The notes beneath the pieces are model-generated. The model saw only the letters and a list, made by a program, of their open reading frames with translations. It made no database searches and was not told the DNA's origin. Made by a program: the position numbers and the translations under genes. This document shows, piece by piece, positions 16,236 to 24,994 of a stretch of 64,000 nt of DNA; position 1 is the stretch's first letter; each line of letters opens with the position of its first letter. The stretch covers positions 1 to 64,000 of the forward strand of contig JAFRSD010000013.1 in NCBI GenBank assembly GCA_017427775.1. Direction: 5' to 3'. The stretch is from Lachnospiraceae bacterium (GTDB taxonomy: Bacteria > Bacillota > Clostridia > Lachnospirales > Lachnospiraceae).

Positions 16236-17368
16236 ATGAACTGGATATTCTGGATGCATTAACGGATGTAGACGATAAATACGTTTTGGAAGCCTCGGAA
16301 GGAATCGCCGGCAAGACGGTTCTCAGGAAGGGAACGAAGCGGCGCACGTTCGCCGCGTGGAACTCGCTTCCTGCCATGATCGCAGCGGGTGTGGCGCTGG
16401 CGGTTATCGTGGCCGGTGGAATTGTTGCCGTGAAGGCCTTGAAGTCGAAAGCGAAGGGGAAGGAAGCCGAGAAGATCACATTTGCCGCATCAAAGCCGTT
16501 TGTGCAGGGGGAGATTCTGACAAAGCCGATAGACAGGGATGAGCTTCTTCAGATTTCGGCGAATATTCTTGAGATGGAAGGCCGTGTCTACGGCAGCCAG
16601 ATGACCGAATGCACCAAGGTTGGCGCGAAGCTCGGAACCTATAAAATTCGGGGAACCGTTGAGACTACGGTGACCGAGGACGGAGTAGAGCACCTTGCGC
16701 TTGTTGATCTTGAGAACGATGCGGACGTGTACGAGATCCCCGGAGTGAAGACGGAGTACGCGGTTGCGGTCTATTATGAGTCACTGCAGAAGTATGTCGT
16801 ATTTGGCGGCAGTTTTCCGGATGTATCTAACGTTGCGGAGCTTCGTGAGTCCATGCCGATTGATACGTATTTCGAGCTCGATAAGACGTTTGAGATTATG
16901 ATCGACGGAAACGCGGCGACGTTCACCGACTCATCCATTACGATGGAAAAGGTGGTGGAGATCCTTCTGAAGAACGCCAATTCTCCGCTGTACGACATGA
17001 AGGATATGCCCAACGATTTCTTTAAGGATACGCCGTTCTTCGATGCGTGGGCGGGGCGTGAGCATCACATGTGGGATTCCTGGATCTCCCGCTATGACGG
17101 TATAAACGACCTTCCGGAAGGCAAGGACTGGGCACAGAAGTTCTGTAAGGAGCATCCGCTCGGTGAACTGCTCGGAACCGGCAAAGTCCATAACAAACTC
17201 ATAGAGCCTGCCAATGCGTCCGGAGAGACTTACTATCTCTACAGCGGCGGCTATATTCTCGGCTACGGCAGCTCCTTCGGCAAATGCCTCTACGTCGGAC
17301 CGGAAGCGGCGGAAGAGTTCGCTGCGCTCTTTCAGGTGCCGACCGAGAGCACGGTGCCGAACAAGTAA
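16232..17368 (+). CDS. membrane anti-sigma factor with large extracytoplasmic domain
   Basis: 378 residues. The first ~45 are cytoplasmic and have the pattern found in sigma-linked proteins of Clostridia (DILDALTDVDDKYVLEA). A single membrane segment lies at about 46-69. The remaining ~300 residues are extracytoplasmic and not similar to any domain I can name, with a Trp/His-rich patch (REHHMWDSWISRYDG) near residue 280. Overlap with the sigma gene indicates coupled expression. The role as anti-sigma factor is inferred from position and topology. The ectodomain would be the sensor. Confidence 0.75.
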   Translation: MNELDILDALTDVDDKYVLEASEGIAGKTVLRKGTKRRTFAAWNSLPAMIAAGVALAVIVAGGIVAVKALKSKAKGKEAEKITFAASKPFVQGEILTKPIDRDELLQISANILEMEGRVYGSQMTECTKVGAKLGTYKIRGTVETTVTEDGVEHLALVDLENDADVYEIPGVKTEYAVAVYYESLQKYVVFGGSFPDVSNVAELRESMPIDTYFELDKTFEIMIDGNAATFTDSSITMEKVVEILLKNANSPLYDMKDMPNDFFKDTPFFDAWAGREHHMWDSWISRYDGINDLPEGKDWAQKFCKEHPLGELLGTGKVHNKLIEPANASGETYYLYSGGYILGYGSSFGKCLYVGPEAAEEFAALFQVPTESTVPNK

Positions 17369-17416
17369 CCGTTACGGGCGAAGCCTGATGGCCTTTTTCG
17401 GGGCCGTGGCGTAACA

Positions 17417-17432
17417 TGTGACATTTGTCACA
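17417..17432. promoter_or_regulatory. perfect palindrome TGTGACATTTGTCACA, operator-like
   Basis: The arms of this 16-bp perfect inverted repeat match the TGTGA-N6-TCACA form bound by Crp/Fnr-type regulators. Similar palindromes also serve other dimeric regulators. It lies about 65 bases before the possible start of the ABC exporter transcript. Confidence 0.5.
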
Positions 17433-17454
17433 ATCAAATCATGACATCACACAC

Positions 17455-17483
17455 TTGGCGCGGGAGCAATCCCGCGCTATTCT
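17455..17483 (+). promoter_or_regulatory. possible promoter of the ABC exporter operon
   Basis: TTGGCG and TATTCT are separated by 17 bases. An 8-bp perfect inverted repeat (GCGCGGGA/TCCCGCGC, 17458-17477) fills the spacer. The same hairpin could instead be a weak terminator of the sigma operon. Confidence 0.4.
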
Positions 17484-17538
17484 TATGTCAGAAAGTCGGG
17501 CGGCGGGGCCGCGTGAACATACGAAAGAGAGGATGCAC

Positions 17539-18489
17539 ATGAAACCTACTGTAGTAAAGATTGACAATCTGGTAAAGCGTTACGGCGAACTGGTGGCGCT
17601 TGATCATTTTTCGTTAGAGATCAAGGAGGGAGAGATATTCGGACTGCTCGGTCCGAACGGCTCCGGCAAGACGACGACGATCAACTGCCTGCTGTCGCTT
17701 CTTTCTTACGACAAAGGAGACATCGAAGTGTTCGGCAAGGAGATGACGCCGGTCAGCTACGATACGAAGAGCCAGATCGGCGTGATCATGCAGAACGTCG
17801 CGGTTATTGACGAGCTGACGGTCCGGGAGAATATCGATTACTTCTGCGGACTGTATGTGCTTGATAAGGCGAAGCGGAAGGAATGCGTCGACGAAGCGAT
17901 TAAATTTGTCGGGCTTGAGGAGTTTGAAAACTTCCGGCCGAAGAAGCTGTCGGGCGGTCTTTTGAGACGACTTAACATCGCCTGCGGCATCGCGCACAAG
18001 CCGAAGCTGATCATCCTCGACGAGCCTACGGTGGCGGTTGACCCGCAGAGCCGTAACCGCATCCTCGAAGGGATCCAGGAACTGAACCGCAACGGCGCGA
18101 CGGTCATATACACCTCGCACTACATGGAAGAGGTTGAGCAGATCTGCACGCGAATCGCGATCATGGACAAGGGCCGCAAGGTCGCGGAAGGCACGAAGGA
18201 CGAGCTGAAGAGCATGATCCGGAACACCGAGAGCATTACGATCGAGATCCTCGAGCTGCCCGAAGACGTCCGCGCGAAGATCGCTTCGCAGCCCCACGTT
18301 TACGAGACCGAATACGACGGCAACAAGCTGACGGTACGCTGCTCAGGCGGCCGCCACAACCTAATTCGGATTCTCGGCGTATTGCAGGAAGCGGAGCTCG
18401 GTTTCGGCCGCGTTTATTCAGAACTTCCGACACTCAATGACGTCTTCTTGGAAATCACCGGCAAGGCACTTCGCGATTCGAAGGAATAG
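17539..18489 (+). CDS. ABC transporter ATP-binding protein
   Basis: 316 residues. Walker A is GPNGSGKT at 38-45, the Q-loop is in VIMQNVAVID, the signature is LSGGLLRRL (Leu in place of the usual Gln or Met), Walker B is LIILDEPT and the switch His is in YTSHYMEE. A C-terminal ~90-residue extension (from TESITIEI) is typical of exporters of the drug and antibiotic (DRA/ABC-2) group. The ATG at 17539 is chosen because agagagg lies 6 bases upstream. ATG codons at 17425 and 17533 are less well placed. It pairs with the two permeases that follow after 9 bases and powers export of an unknown, possibly antimicrobial or lipid, substrate. Confidence 0.93.
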   Translation: MKPTVVKIDNLVKRYGELVALDHFSLEIKEGEIFGLLGPNGSGKTTTINCLLSLLSYDKGDIEVFGKEMTPVSYDTKSQIGVIMQNVAVIDELTVRENIDYFCGLYVLDKAKRKECVDEAIKFVGLEEFENFRPKKLSGGLLRRLNIACGIAHKPKLIILDEPTVAVDPQSRNRILEGIQELNRNGATVIYTSHYMEEVEQICTRIAIMDKGRKVAEGTKDELKSMIRNTESITIEILELPEDVRAKIASQPHVYETEYDGNKLTVRCSGGRHNLIRILGVLQEAELGFGRVYSELPTLNDVFLEITGKALRDSKE

Positions 18490-18498
18490 GAGTAGGCA

Positions 18499-19632
18499 AT
18501 GTTTTTACATAACTTCAAATACGAATTGAAAATGGTCCTGCGGCAGAGGGAATTCATCATGTGGCTGATGCTTTTCCCGATCGCGCTCGGTACGCTGTTT
18601 AAGGTCGCATTCGGATCCATTTATTCCAATAACGACATGTTCAAATCCATCCCGGTCGCGGTTGTGAATGCTCAGGAGGGCACCGTCCTCAATGAGATTT
18701 TCCGATCGCTCGGGGAAGGAGAGGACGCTGCGCTCGCCATCACGTATGCGGACGAGGAGTGGGCAAAGGAATTGCTTTTCGACGGCAAAGTGAGCGGCAT
18801 TATCGTTGTCGACAACGACGTGTCGCTGCAGGTTGCCGGCAAAGGCATCAAGCAGTCAATCCTCGAAGAGATCGTATCCCGCTGCAACATGTATCAGGAA
18901 GTAATCGGGCAGGCCATGATAACCGGTGATGAGACTGAGCTGCGGAAAGTGATCGCGGAACTCGGTAAAGAGGTTAACGCCTGCCGCGACGTTTCGCCCG
19001 CGGCGGACAACCCGGACGTATATGTGCAGTACTTCTACAACCTGATCGCGATGGTCGCGATCTGCGGCTCGCTGACCGGACTTCATGTCGCGACAAGCAG
19101 CCAGGCGAACCAGTCGGAGCTCGGAGCGAGAAAGAACTGCTCGCCGACGCCGAAGTTCAAGCACCTCTCGGCGGCGTTCCTCGGAAGCTGCGTCGCACAG
19201 GGTGTCAGCATGATCCTTTGCGTGACTTTCCTGAAGTTCGTGCTTCAGATCAATTTCGGCGGGAACCTGTTCTTACTGTACGCGGCGGCCGTTCTGAGCG
19301 GATGTCTCGGAGTGGCGCTCGGGTTCTTCGGCGGATCGATCGGACGTCTCAAGTATGAGATCAAAAGCGCAATCCTTCTGTCCTGCTCGATGGTTATGTG
19401 CTTCTTAAGCGGACTTATGGTCGGCAACATCAAGGGTTTTCTCGCGGAGAGGATGCCATGGGTGAACCGGATCAATCCGGTTGCGATCATTTCGGACAGC
19501 TTCTACTGCCTGAATATGTACAGCGATTACCGCCGTTTCTTTACGAAGGTGCTCGGCATGGTAATCTACATCACTGCATTTATCGTGTTCGGCGCGCTGT
19601 TCTCAAGGAGGAAGAAATATGCAAGTCTCTAA
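18499..19632 (+). CDS. ABC-2 type permease
   Basis: 377 residues. The first membrane segment at about 18-40 is followed by a ~130-residue extracytoplasmic domain (about 45-175) and five or six C-terminal membrane segments, the standard ABC-2 exporter plan. The region VATSSQANQSELGARKN after the second segment is the cytoplasmic coupling loop seen in related permeases. The gene overlaps the next permease by 14 bases, and the two should form a heterodimer with the ATPase. Confidence 0.9.
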   Translation: MFLHNFKYELKMVLRQREFIMWLMLFPIALGTLFKVAFGSIYSNNDMFKSIPVAVVNAQEGTVLNEIFRSLGEGEDAALAITYADEEWAKELLFDGKVSGIIVVDNDVSLQVAGKGIKQSILEEIVSRCNMYQEVIGQAMITGDETELRKVIAELGKEVNACRDVSPAADNPDVYVQYFYNLIAMVAICGSLTGLHVATSSQANQSELGARKNCSPTPKFKHLSAAFLGSCVAQGVSMILCVTFLKFVLQINFGGNLFLLYAAAVLSGCLGVALGFFGGSIGRLKYEIKSAILLSCSMVMCFLSGLMVGNIKGFLAERMPWVNRINPVAIISDSFYCLNMYSDYRRFFTKVLGMVIYITAFIVFGALFSRRKKYASL

Positions 19633-20782
19633 GGCATTTCTTAAAATTCTGAAAAGCAAATTCCCGTCGGCGGTCATATACATCGTTCTGTTCTTTCTTG
19701 TGGGGATGATGATGACAAGAACCGAAGCAACCGAAAGCGCGTGGGAGAAGACGCAGCTGAAGCTTGTTGTCGAAGACCTTGACGATACCGCGGAAAGCCG
19801 TGCGCTTGCGGAAATCCTCGGAAAAGGAAATAAGGTTATCCCGCCGCTTGCGAGCGAGGACGACCTGACCGACGCCCTTTACTATACGACCGTGGATTAC
19901 GCAGTAACGATACCGGCCGGCTTTGCGGAACGGCTTGCGGCAGGAGAGACCGACGGGCTTCTTGAAACCCGTCATATCCATGAAAGTTACGCGACGGCCA
20001 ACATGAAGATGCTGATCGACAAATTTGTCACAACTTACGGCGCTTACATGGAACTCACGGGCAGCTCGCAAAAGTCTGCGACGCAAGCCGTCAGGACGCT
20101 TTCCGACGAAACGAATGTGGTAATGCTTCAGAAGGAAGAAAGCACGAAGAGTTCGAGCGATCTTTTGCTGATCTTCTTCCGGTACATGCCGTACATCCTT
20201 CTCTGCGTGATCTTAAACATGCTTTGCCCCGCACTCATCGTGATGAGTAAGAAGGACATCCGGTTCCGGACGGACTGCTCCGGAATCCGCCCGAGCTCCT
20301 ATACGATGCAGATCTTCACGTCAAGCGCGCTCTATGTCGGTGCGATCTGGCTCATATTTGTCATCGCCGGAAGTGCCCTTAACGGCGTGATGTATACGGG
20401 AAAGCTGTGGCTCGTCGTATTGAACAGCCTGGTATTTTCCCTGTTCTCCGGAGTGCTCGCGCTGTTCATCGCGGAGTTCGCGCCGAGTGAGACGGTAGTG
20501 AACCTGATGACGCAGCTCTGCGCCCTCGGAATGTGCTTCCTGTGCGGCGTCTTCGTCGACCAGGCACTCCTCGGAAGCGGCGTGCTCGGCGTTGCGCAAT
20601 TCCTTCCCGCGTACTGGTACGTGAGGGTGATCCGCATGGTGAACGGCGACATTCCGTTCAACGCGGGCGAGGCCGCATTGGCAATCGGCATTCAGGCCGG
20701 TTTCGTCGTGGTACTGATCCTTCTTTCCGTTCTCGTAAGACGTGCTCACTACAGCAGCGCGCCCCGCAAACGGATGGCGTAG
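19619..20782 (+). CDS. ABC-2 type permease
   Basis: 387 residues with the same layout as its neighbour: membrane segment at about 18-33, extracytoplasmic domain to about residue 175, then about six membrane segments. Sequence similarity between the two permeases is low outside the pattern of segments, so they are old paralogues. It ends the exporter operon. A hairpin follows 38 bases after the stop, though a promoter for bioY overlaps it. Confidence 0.9.
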   Translation: MQVSKAFLKILKSKFPSAVIYIVLFFLVGMMMTRTEATESAWEKTQLKLVVEDLDDTAESRALAEILGKGNKVIPPLASEDDLTDALYYTTVDYAVTIPAGFAERLAAGETDGLLETRHIHESYATANMKMLIDKFVTTYGAYMELTGSSQKSATQAVRTLSDETNVVMLQKEESTKSSSDLLLIFFRYMPYILLCVILNMLCPALIVMSKKDIRFRTDCSGIRPSSYTMQIFTSSALYVGAIWLIFVIAGSALNGVMYTGKLWLVVLNSLVFSLFSGVLALFIAEFAPSETVVNLMTQLCALGMCFLCGVFVDQALLGSGVLGVAQFLPAYWYVRVIRMVNGDIPFNAGEAALAIGIQAGFVVVLILLSVLVRRAHYSSAPRKRMA

Positions 20783-20789
20783 ATGATTC

Positions 20790-20818
20790 TTGTTTATTGT
20801 ATAAAGGTGTGCTATACT
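20790..20818 (+). promoter_or_regulatory. promoter of bioY
   Basis: TTGTTT and TATACT are separated by 17 bases. The start point would fall inside the left arm of the hairpin at 20821-20846. No BirA-type operator is seen. Confidence 0.6.
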
Positions 20819-20820
20819 GT

Positions 20821-20850
20821 AAGGCGTTGCGCAACAGCAACGCCTTATTT
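20821..20850 (+). terminator. hairpin: terminator of the exporter operon or 5' stem of bioY mRNA
   Basis: AAGGCGTTGC pairs perfectly with GCAACGCCTT around a 6-base loop. The following ATTTGTT is only a weak T tract. Its place at the bioY start point allows a role as operator or mRNA-stabilising stem. Confidence 0.45.
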
Positions 20851-20874
20851 GTTATGTAAGAAAGGCCCGATGAT

Positions 20875-21414
20875 ATGAAAAGCAAGACCCTTGATATGAC
20901 CATGATCGCGCTGATGACCGTTGTCATCATTATCTGTTCGCAGATCATGATCCCGATGACGATTCCTTTTTCGTTACAGACATTTGCCGTATTTGCGGCG
21001 CTCCGGATACTCGGAGGACTTCGCGGGACGGTTTCCGTTGCCCTGTATCTTCTGATGGGAGCGGCGGGACTGCCGGTATTTACCGGATTCCAGGGCGGTG
21101 TGCACCGTCTTCTCGGACCGACCGGGGGATACCTCGCCGGATTCCTGTTGACCGCGCTGATCTACTGGCTGTTTGAGAAACAGGCGGAGAAGGGACTTGT
21201 CCGCAAATGGATTGTCATGATCGCCGGCCTTCTTGCCTGCTATGCTGCGGGAACCGCATGGTTTGCGGCCCGTTATGCTAACGGACGGACCGTCTGGGCA
21301 ATACTGATGCTGTGCGTTGTGCCATTTGTCCTTCCGGACCTTGTGAAGCTGGTGCTTGCGGATCTGGTGGGATCGCGTGTAAGAAAGCAGCTGAAAAAGA
21401 GCGAGCGCGCGTAA
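20875..21414 (+). CDS. bioY: biotin transporter BioY (S component)
   Basis: 179 residues with about six membrane segments. The family signature is clear: PFSLQTFAVFAALRILGG at about 31-48 and GAAGLPVFTGFQGG followed by GPTGGYLAGF. BioY binds biotin as the substrate-specific part of an ECF transporter that uses the shared EcfA/EcfA'/EcfT module encoded elsewhere. No biotin synthesis gene is nearby, so the cell may rely on uptake. Length is normal. Confidence 0.95.
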   Translation: MKSKTLDMTMIALMTVVIIICSQIMIPMTIPFSLQTFAVFAALRILGGLRGTVSVALYLLMGAAGLPVFTGFQGGVHRLLGPTGGYLAGFLLTALIYWLFEKQAEKGLVRKWIVMIAGLLACYAAGTAWFAARYANGRTVWAILMLCVVPFVLPDLVKLVLADLVGSRVRKQLKKSERA

Positions 21415-21500
21415 GAAAGAGTAACCGCCGAAAGGCTTAAACCCGCGGAGTACGCGGAAGTACGAAAGAACCGCCGTCCGGCGGAAAAGGAGAAAAACAT

Positions 21501-22382
21501 ATGAGCGAACAATTGGAAAACACACAGGGTTGTACCCATGACTGTTCCACCTGCGGGCTGAACTGCAGCTCGAAGCAGACGGATCATCATGAGCACGCAT
21601 CACAGAATAACGATATGCAGGCACCGTTAAACGCGCAGAGCAAAGTAAAGCGCGTGATCGGCGTTGTCAGCGGCAAAGGCGGCGTAGGAAAGTCTCTCGT
21701 TACCTCGCTGCTTGCAAGTGCCATGCAGAAGAAGGGCCGCAAGAGCGCGGTTCTTGACGCGGATATTACGGGGCCGTCCATTCCGAAGGCATTTGGCGTA
21801 AAGGGACCCGCATACGCAACCGATGAAGGCATCGTTCCGGTTGTCGGAAGCACCGGCGTAAAGATCATGAGCATCAACCTTCTGATGGAGGATGAGGATG
21901 CGCCCGTGATCTGGCGCGGACCGGTGATCGCCGGAACCGTAAAGCAGTTCTGGACCGATGTGTTCTGGGGCGATGTGGACTATATGTTCGTCGATATGCC
22001 TCCCGGAACAGGCGACGTTCCGCTTACGGTATTCCAGTCGCTTCCGCTTGACGGTATCGTGATCGTAACGAGCCCGCAGGACCTTGTTTCGATGATCGTC
22101 GGCAAGGCGGTAAATATGGCGAAGATGATGAATATTCCGATCCTCGGAATTATTGAGAATTACAGTTATCTGGTATGCGACCACTGCGGCGAGAAGATGA
22201 ATGTGTTCGGCGAGAGCCATATCGAAGAAGTGGCGGAGAAGTACGGCACACGCGTGCTCGCGAAGCTTCCGATCGTGCCCGCTGCGGCAACGCTTGTGGA
22301 CCGCGGGCGCGTAGAAGAGATCGAGATGCCGGAGCTTGCTTCCGCGCTTACGACGATCGAAAACCAGATGGCTCTTGCGTAA
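21501..22382 (+). CDS. Mrp/NBP35 family Fe-S carrier ATPase
   Basis: 293 residues. The deviant Walker A GKGGVGKS is at 58-65 and the family motifs DADITGPSIPKAFG, DMPPGTGD and the Cys pair in VCDHCG near residue 224 are present. The pair binds a bridging Fe-S cluster in the dimer. An extra Cys cluster at 11, 15, 18 and 22 (CTHDCSTCGLNC) lies before the ATPase, followed by a His-rich linker, as in NBP35-like versions. The protein is thought to carry Fe-S clusters to target enzymes. A CCGCCG/CGGCGG hairpin (21471-21484) abuts the ribosome binding site aaaaggag and could hinder translation. Confidence 0.93.
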   Translation: MSEQLENTQGCTHDCSTCGLNCSSKQTDHHEHASQNNDMQAPLNAQSKVKRVIGVVSGKGGVGKSLVTSLLASAMQKKGRKSAVLDADITGPSIPKAFGVKGPAYATDEGIVPVVGSTGVKIMSINLLMEDEDAPVIWRGPVIAGTVKQFWTDVFWGDVDYMFVDMPPGTGDVPLTVFQSLPLDGIVIVTSPQDLVSMIVGKAVNMAKMMNIPILGIIENYSYLVCDHCGEKMNVFGESHIEEVAEKYGTRVLAKLPIVPAAATLVDRGRVEEIEMPELASALTTIENQMALA

Positions 22383-22448
22383 AGGAAAATTCCTTAGGCG
22401 CGGAATGCCTTTTTGTGCTTGCGGCGTGAGTTTTTTTGCTTCGTGCTA

Positions 22449-22478
22449 TTGACAAAGTTATGTATTCTATACTACAAT
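22449..22478 (+). promoter_or_regulatory. promoter of the rsmD-coaD operon
   Basis: A perfect TTGACA and TACAAT are separated by 18 bases. Start near 22485. Confidence 0.75.
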
Positions 22479-22509
22479 GGTAGTGTGTGTTATTTAGGAG
22501 GAGTTTGCG

Positions 22510-23067
22510 ATGAGAGTTATCGCCGGAACGGCAAGGAGATTACAGCTCGAAACGCCGGCAGGACTCTCCACGAGACCGACTTCGGACATGATCAAAGAGA
22601 CGCTTTTCAACATCCTGCAGCCGCAGGTTGCTGACGCGATGTTCCTTGATCTTTTCGCCGGAAGCGGCGGAATCGGGATCGAGGCTCTGAGCCGCGGCGC
22701 GAAGTATTGCTGCTTCGCGGATTCGTCTTCGGAAGCGATCCGTTGCATCAAGAACAACCTGAATCACACGAAGCTTGCCGATCAGGCTACCGTGTACGCG
22801 TCGGATTTTACGGCGGCGCTTATGCGGATGCGTAACGAGGGACGGAAGTTCGACATCGTGTTCTTAGATCCGCCTTACGGAAAGGAACTCGAGCTCACGG
22901 CACTCCGCCTGCTCTCGGAATACAAGCTTTTGAAGGAAGATGCGACGGTTATCGTTGAAGTCTCTTCAAAGACGGATATTGATGAAATAAACGGACTCGG
23001 ATACCGTGTTGACCGCGTCAAGGAGTATAAGACGAACTGTCACTGGTTCCTGTCCGAAGGAGTATAG
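22510..23067 (+). CDS. rsmD: 16S rRNA (guanine(966)-N(2))-methyltransferase RsmD
   Basis: 185 residues, full length. RVIAGTARRL at the start, RPTSDMIKETLFNIL, the SAM-binding FLDLFAGSGGIGIEALSRG and the catalytic DPPY are all family hallmarks. It methylates G966 of 16S rRNA in the assembled small subunit. An aggagg site precedes the ATG. The stop is directly followed by the coaD start, the usual rsmD-coaD pairing in Firmicutes. Confidence 0.97.
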   Translation: MRVIAGTARRLQLETPAGLSTRPTSDMIKETLFNILQPQVADAMFLDLFAGSGGIGIEALSRGAKYCCFADSSSEAIRCIKNNLNHTKLADQATVYASDFTAALMRMRNEGRKFDIVFLDPPYGKELELTALRLLSEYKLLKEDATVIVEVSSKTDIDEINGLGYRVDRVKEYKTNCHWFLSEGV

Positions 23068-23550
23068 ATGAAAGTCGGAATCTATGCCGGAAGCTTTGAT
23101 CCGATCACGCTCGGACACCTCGATGTCATCGAGAGAGCGTCCAGGATCGTTGACAAGCTGATCATCGGCGTTTTGAATAATACGAGTAAGACGCCTTCGT
23201 TTACGGCCGAGGAGAGAGTGGAACTGATCCGCCGCGTAACGAAGAATATCCCGAATGTGGAGATTGAGACTTTCGACGGGCTGACGGTCGAATTTGCCCG
23301 AAAGAAGAATGCGAGAATCCTGGTCAGAGGACTTCGGGCCGTAACGGACTTTGAGTACGAACTTCAGATCGCACAGCTGAACCACAAGCTGGATTCGAAT
23401 ATCGATACGATCTTCCTTACGACGAGCGTGCAGTATTCTTACCTGAGTTCGAGCATCGTAAAGGAAATCGCCCATTTCGGCGGCGATATCAGCAAACTTG
23501 TTCCGAAGGAAGTCCAGCAGGACATCTACGACAAGTTGAAGAAACAATAG
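23068..23550 (+). CDS. coaD: phosphopantetheine adenylyltransferase
   Basis: 160 residues. The nucleotidyltransferase motif [12 protein letters not shown] carries the HxGH-type TxGH residues. [12 protein letters not shown] and [11 protein letters not shown] are the other conserved blocks. CoaD makes dephospho-CoA from ATP and 4'-phosphopantetheine in coenzyme A synthesis. The start codon follows the rsmD stop without a gap, so translation is coupled. Confidence 0.97.
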   Translation: MKVGIYAGSFDPITLGHLDVIERASRIVDKLIIGVLNNTSKTPSFTAEERVELIRRVTKNIPNVEIETFDGLTVEFARKKNARILVRGLRAVTDFEYELQIAQLNHKLDSNIDTIFLTTSVQYSYLSSSIVKEIAHFGGDISKLVPKEVQQDIYDKLKKQ

Positions 23551-23602
23551 CTTTTTGACCGAATGCGTAACATAAGAAAACAGTAAAAGGAGAAAAAACG
23601 CC

Positions 23603-24259
23603 ATGGTGAATCGTCTTGAGCAGTTGATTGACGGAATCTGCGAATATTTGGAGGGATGCAAGCCGATCAAGCTGCAGCCCGGTAAAGTTGCCGTAAATAA
23701 AGAGGAACTCTTCGAGATGCTCGATGAACTGAAGCAGAGAACACCCGACGAGATCCGCAGATATCAGAAGATTATCGCTAACCGCGATTCCATTATTGCA
23801 AGTGCCGAGGAGAAGGCCGAGCAGATCATTGAGGAGGCAAAGGCAAAGGCAAGACAGCTTGTCAGCGAGCATGAGATCATGCAGCAGGCATATGCGCGTG
23901 CCAACGAGATGGTTGCTTCCGCAAGCGGCGAGGCAGAGGAGATGCTCTCAAGCGCCAACAACGACGCTTCCCAGATCCGTACCGGCGCACTCAGCTACGC
24001 AAACGATATCATGACCGACATGGAGAAGATCCTGAACAACGCTTACTCCTCCGCGAGAGATCATTTCGACGGTCTGATCGCTTCTCTCAAAGAGAACTAC
24101 GATGTTGTTGCAGCAAACCGTCAGGAGCTGTATCAGCAGCTGAACCCGAAGGAAGCCGCAGCCGTTTATGACGATCCGATCGCAACGGTTACGACGAGCG
24201 ACGATGACGAGAACTTCGAGTTCGACGAGAACACCTTCCTTGAAAATATTGACGAATAG
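23603..24259 (+). CDS. coiled-coil protein resembling ATPase subunit B/H or DivIVA-like proteins
   Basis: 218 residues with no membrane segment. A long Ala/Glu-rich helix (about 45-175) contains EEKAEQIIEEAKAKARQL, similar to the b subunit of F-type and subunit H of A/V-type ATPases, but no other ATPase genes are nearby. The tail is acidic (DDDENFEFDENTF). Proteins of this kind follow coaD in Clostridia and are often labelled vacuolar-type subunit H. A structural or cell-division role like DivIVA is equally possible. An aaaaggag site lies before the ATG and a strong terminator follows. Confidence 0.7.
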   Translation: MVNRLEQLIDGICEYLEGCKPIKLQPGKVAVNKEELFEMLDELKQRTPDEIRRYQKIIANRDSIIASAEEKAEQIIEEAKAKARQLVSEHEIMQQAYARANEMVASASGEAEEMLSSANNDASQIRTGALSYANDIMTDMEKILNNAYSSARDHFDGLIASLKENYDVVAANRQELYQQLNPKEAAAVYDDPIATVTTSDDDENFEFDENTFLENIDE

Positions 24260-24287
24260 GTTTTCATATGTTTTTCCTTTCTAGTGC

Positions 24288-24317
24288 AAAAGCGGCGCAA
24301 TCACTTGCGCCGCTTTT
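24288..24317. terminator. bidirectional rho-independent terminator
   Basis: A 13-bp stem (AAAAGCGGCGCAA with TTGCGCCGCTTTT) around a TCAC loop serves the convergent genes. Confidence 0.9.
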
Positions 24318-24343
24318 GTATTGGTCAGGATTATGTTGTCGTA

Positions 24344-24955
24344 TTACCGGCCGCCGCCACCCCCACCGCCGCTGCCGCCGCTTGAGGAGCTGCTGTCGCG
24401 GTCACTGATCATGTGCTGAAGAGCGACAAGGATCGCAATTATGTAAGGCTCCAGTTCGGGGCGGTAGATGTCGATGCAGTATTTGTCATGTATGGAGAGC
24501 ATCTTCTGCGAAACGATCGCAATGATGCTTCCGTCGGCGTCAAGAAGCTCGAAGTTGAGACCGAGAATATTGCCCTGAAGCTGCCAGCCGAGTCCTTCGA
24601 TGTTCGTCACGTCGCGGACCAGATGGAAGAGTTCGTTGGAGATTTCAAAGTACGTTCCGTCGAACATCGTAACGAAGTGCCGCTCGTGGAGCGTAAGGAC
24701 GGCGCGGGAGATATCCGCGATATGCCGGCCGGATGCGTCCTCCAGAGTGGTACGGTCGTGAAGCGAGAAGAACTTGCTCGCGGAACGGTAGCAGATGTTT
24801 CCGTTGTCGTCCGTGATCTCGATGCGGTGATGCAGCGAGAAGACTTTAGTCGAGGTGTAAAGAGAGTAGGCGGGCTCACCGTAGTTCACCATGTTATTGA
24901 TGTTCGGATCGGTGCCCTGTTCGTGAAAACGATGGACTTTTGAAAAGGTTCCCAT
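24344..24955 (-). CDS. LURP-one-related (LOR) family protein with Ser/Gly tail
   Basis: 203 residues. The body is a Tubby-like beta-barrel repeat pattern in which short strands end in the same block: VFSLHHRIEITDDNG, FFSLHDRTTLEDASG, VLTLHERHFVTMFDG. This is typical of LOR/DUF567 proteins. The last ~18 residues are Ser then Gly only (SSSSSGGSGGGGGGGR). Bacterial members have no proven function and may bind membrane lipid or scramble it by analogy to Tubby. The start at 24955 has aagggag upstream. A start at 25000 would fall among the tandem repeats before the gene. Confidence 0.8.
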   Translation of the reverse strand: MGTFSKVHRFHEQGTDPNINNMVNYGEPAYSLYTSTKVFSLHHRIEITDDNGNICYRSASKFFSLHDRTTLEDASGRHIADISRAVLTLHERHFVTMFDGTYFEISNELFHLVRDVTNIEGLGWQLQGNILGLNFELLDADGSIIAIVSQKMLSIHDKYCIDIYRPELEPYIIAILVALQHMISDRDSSSSSGGSGGGGGGGR

Positions 24956-24994
24956 GGATTTCTCCCTTCTGAAAAAAGATTTCGTTTCGGCCCC

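Noticed and set aside
20790-20874. BirA operator before bioY
   Set aside because: No TTGTTAACC-type inverted repeat with the right spacing is present.
22381-22440. Terminator after the Mrp-type ATPase gene
   Set aside because: The only hairpin before the T run (AGGC/GCCT) has a 4-bp stem with a large loop, too weak to call.
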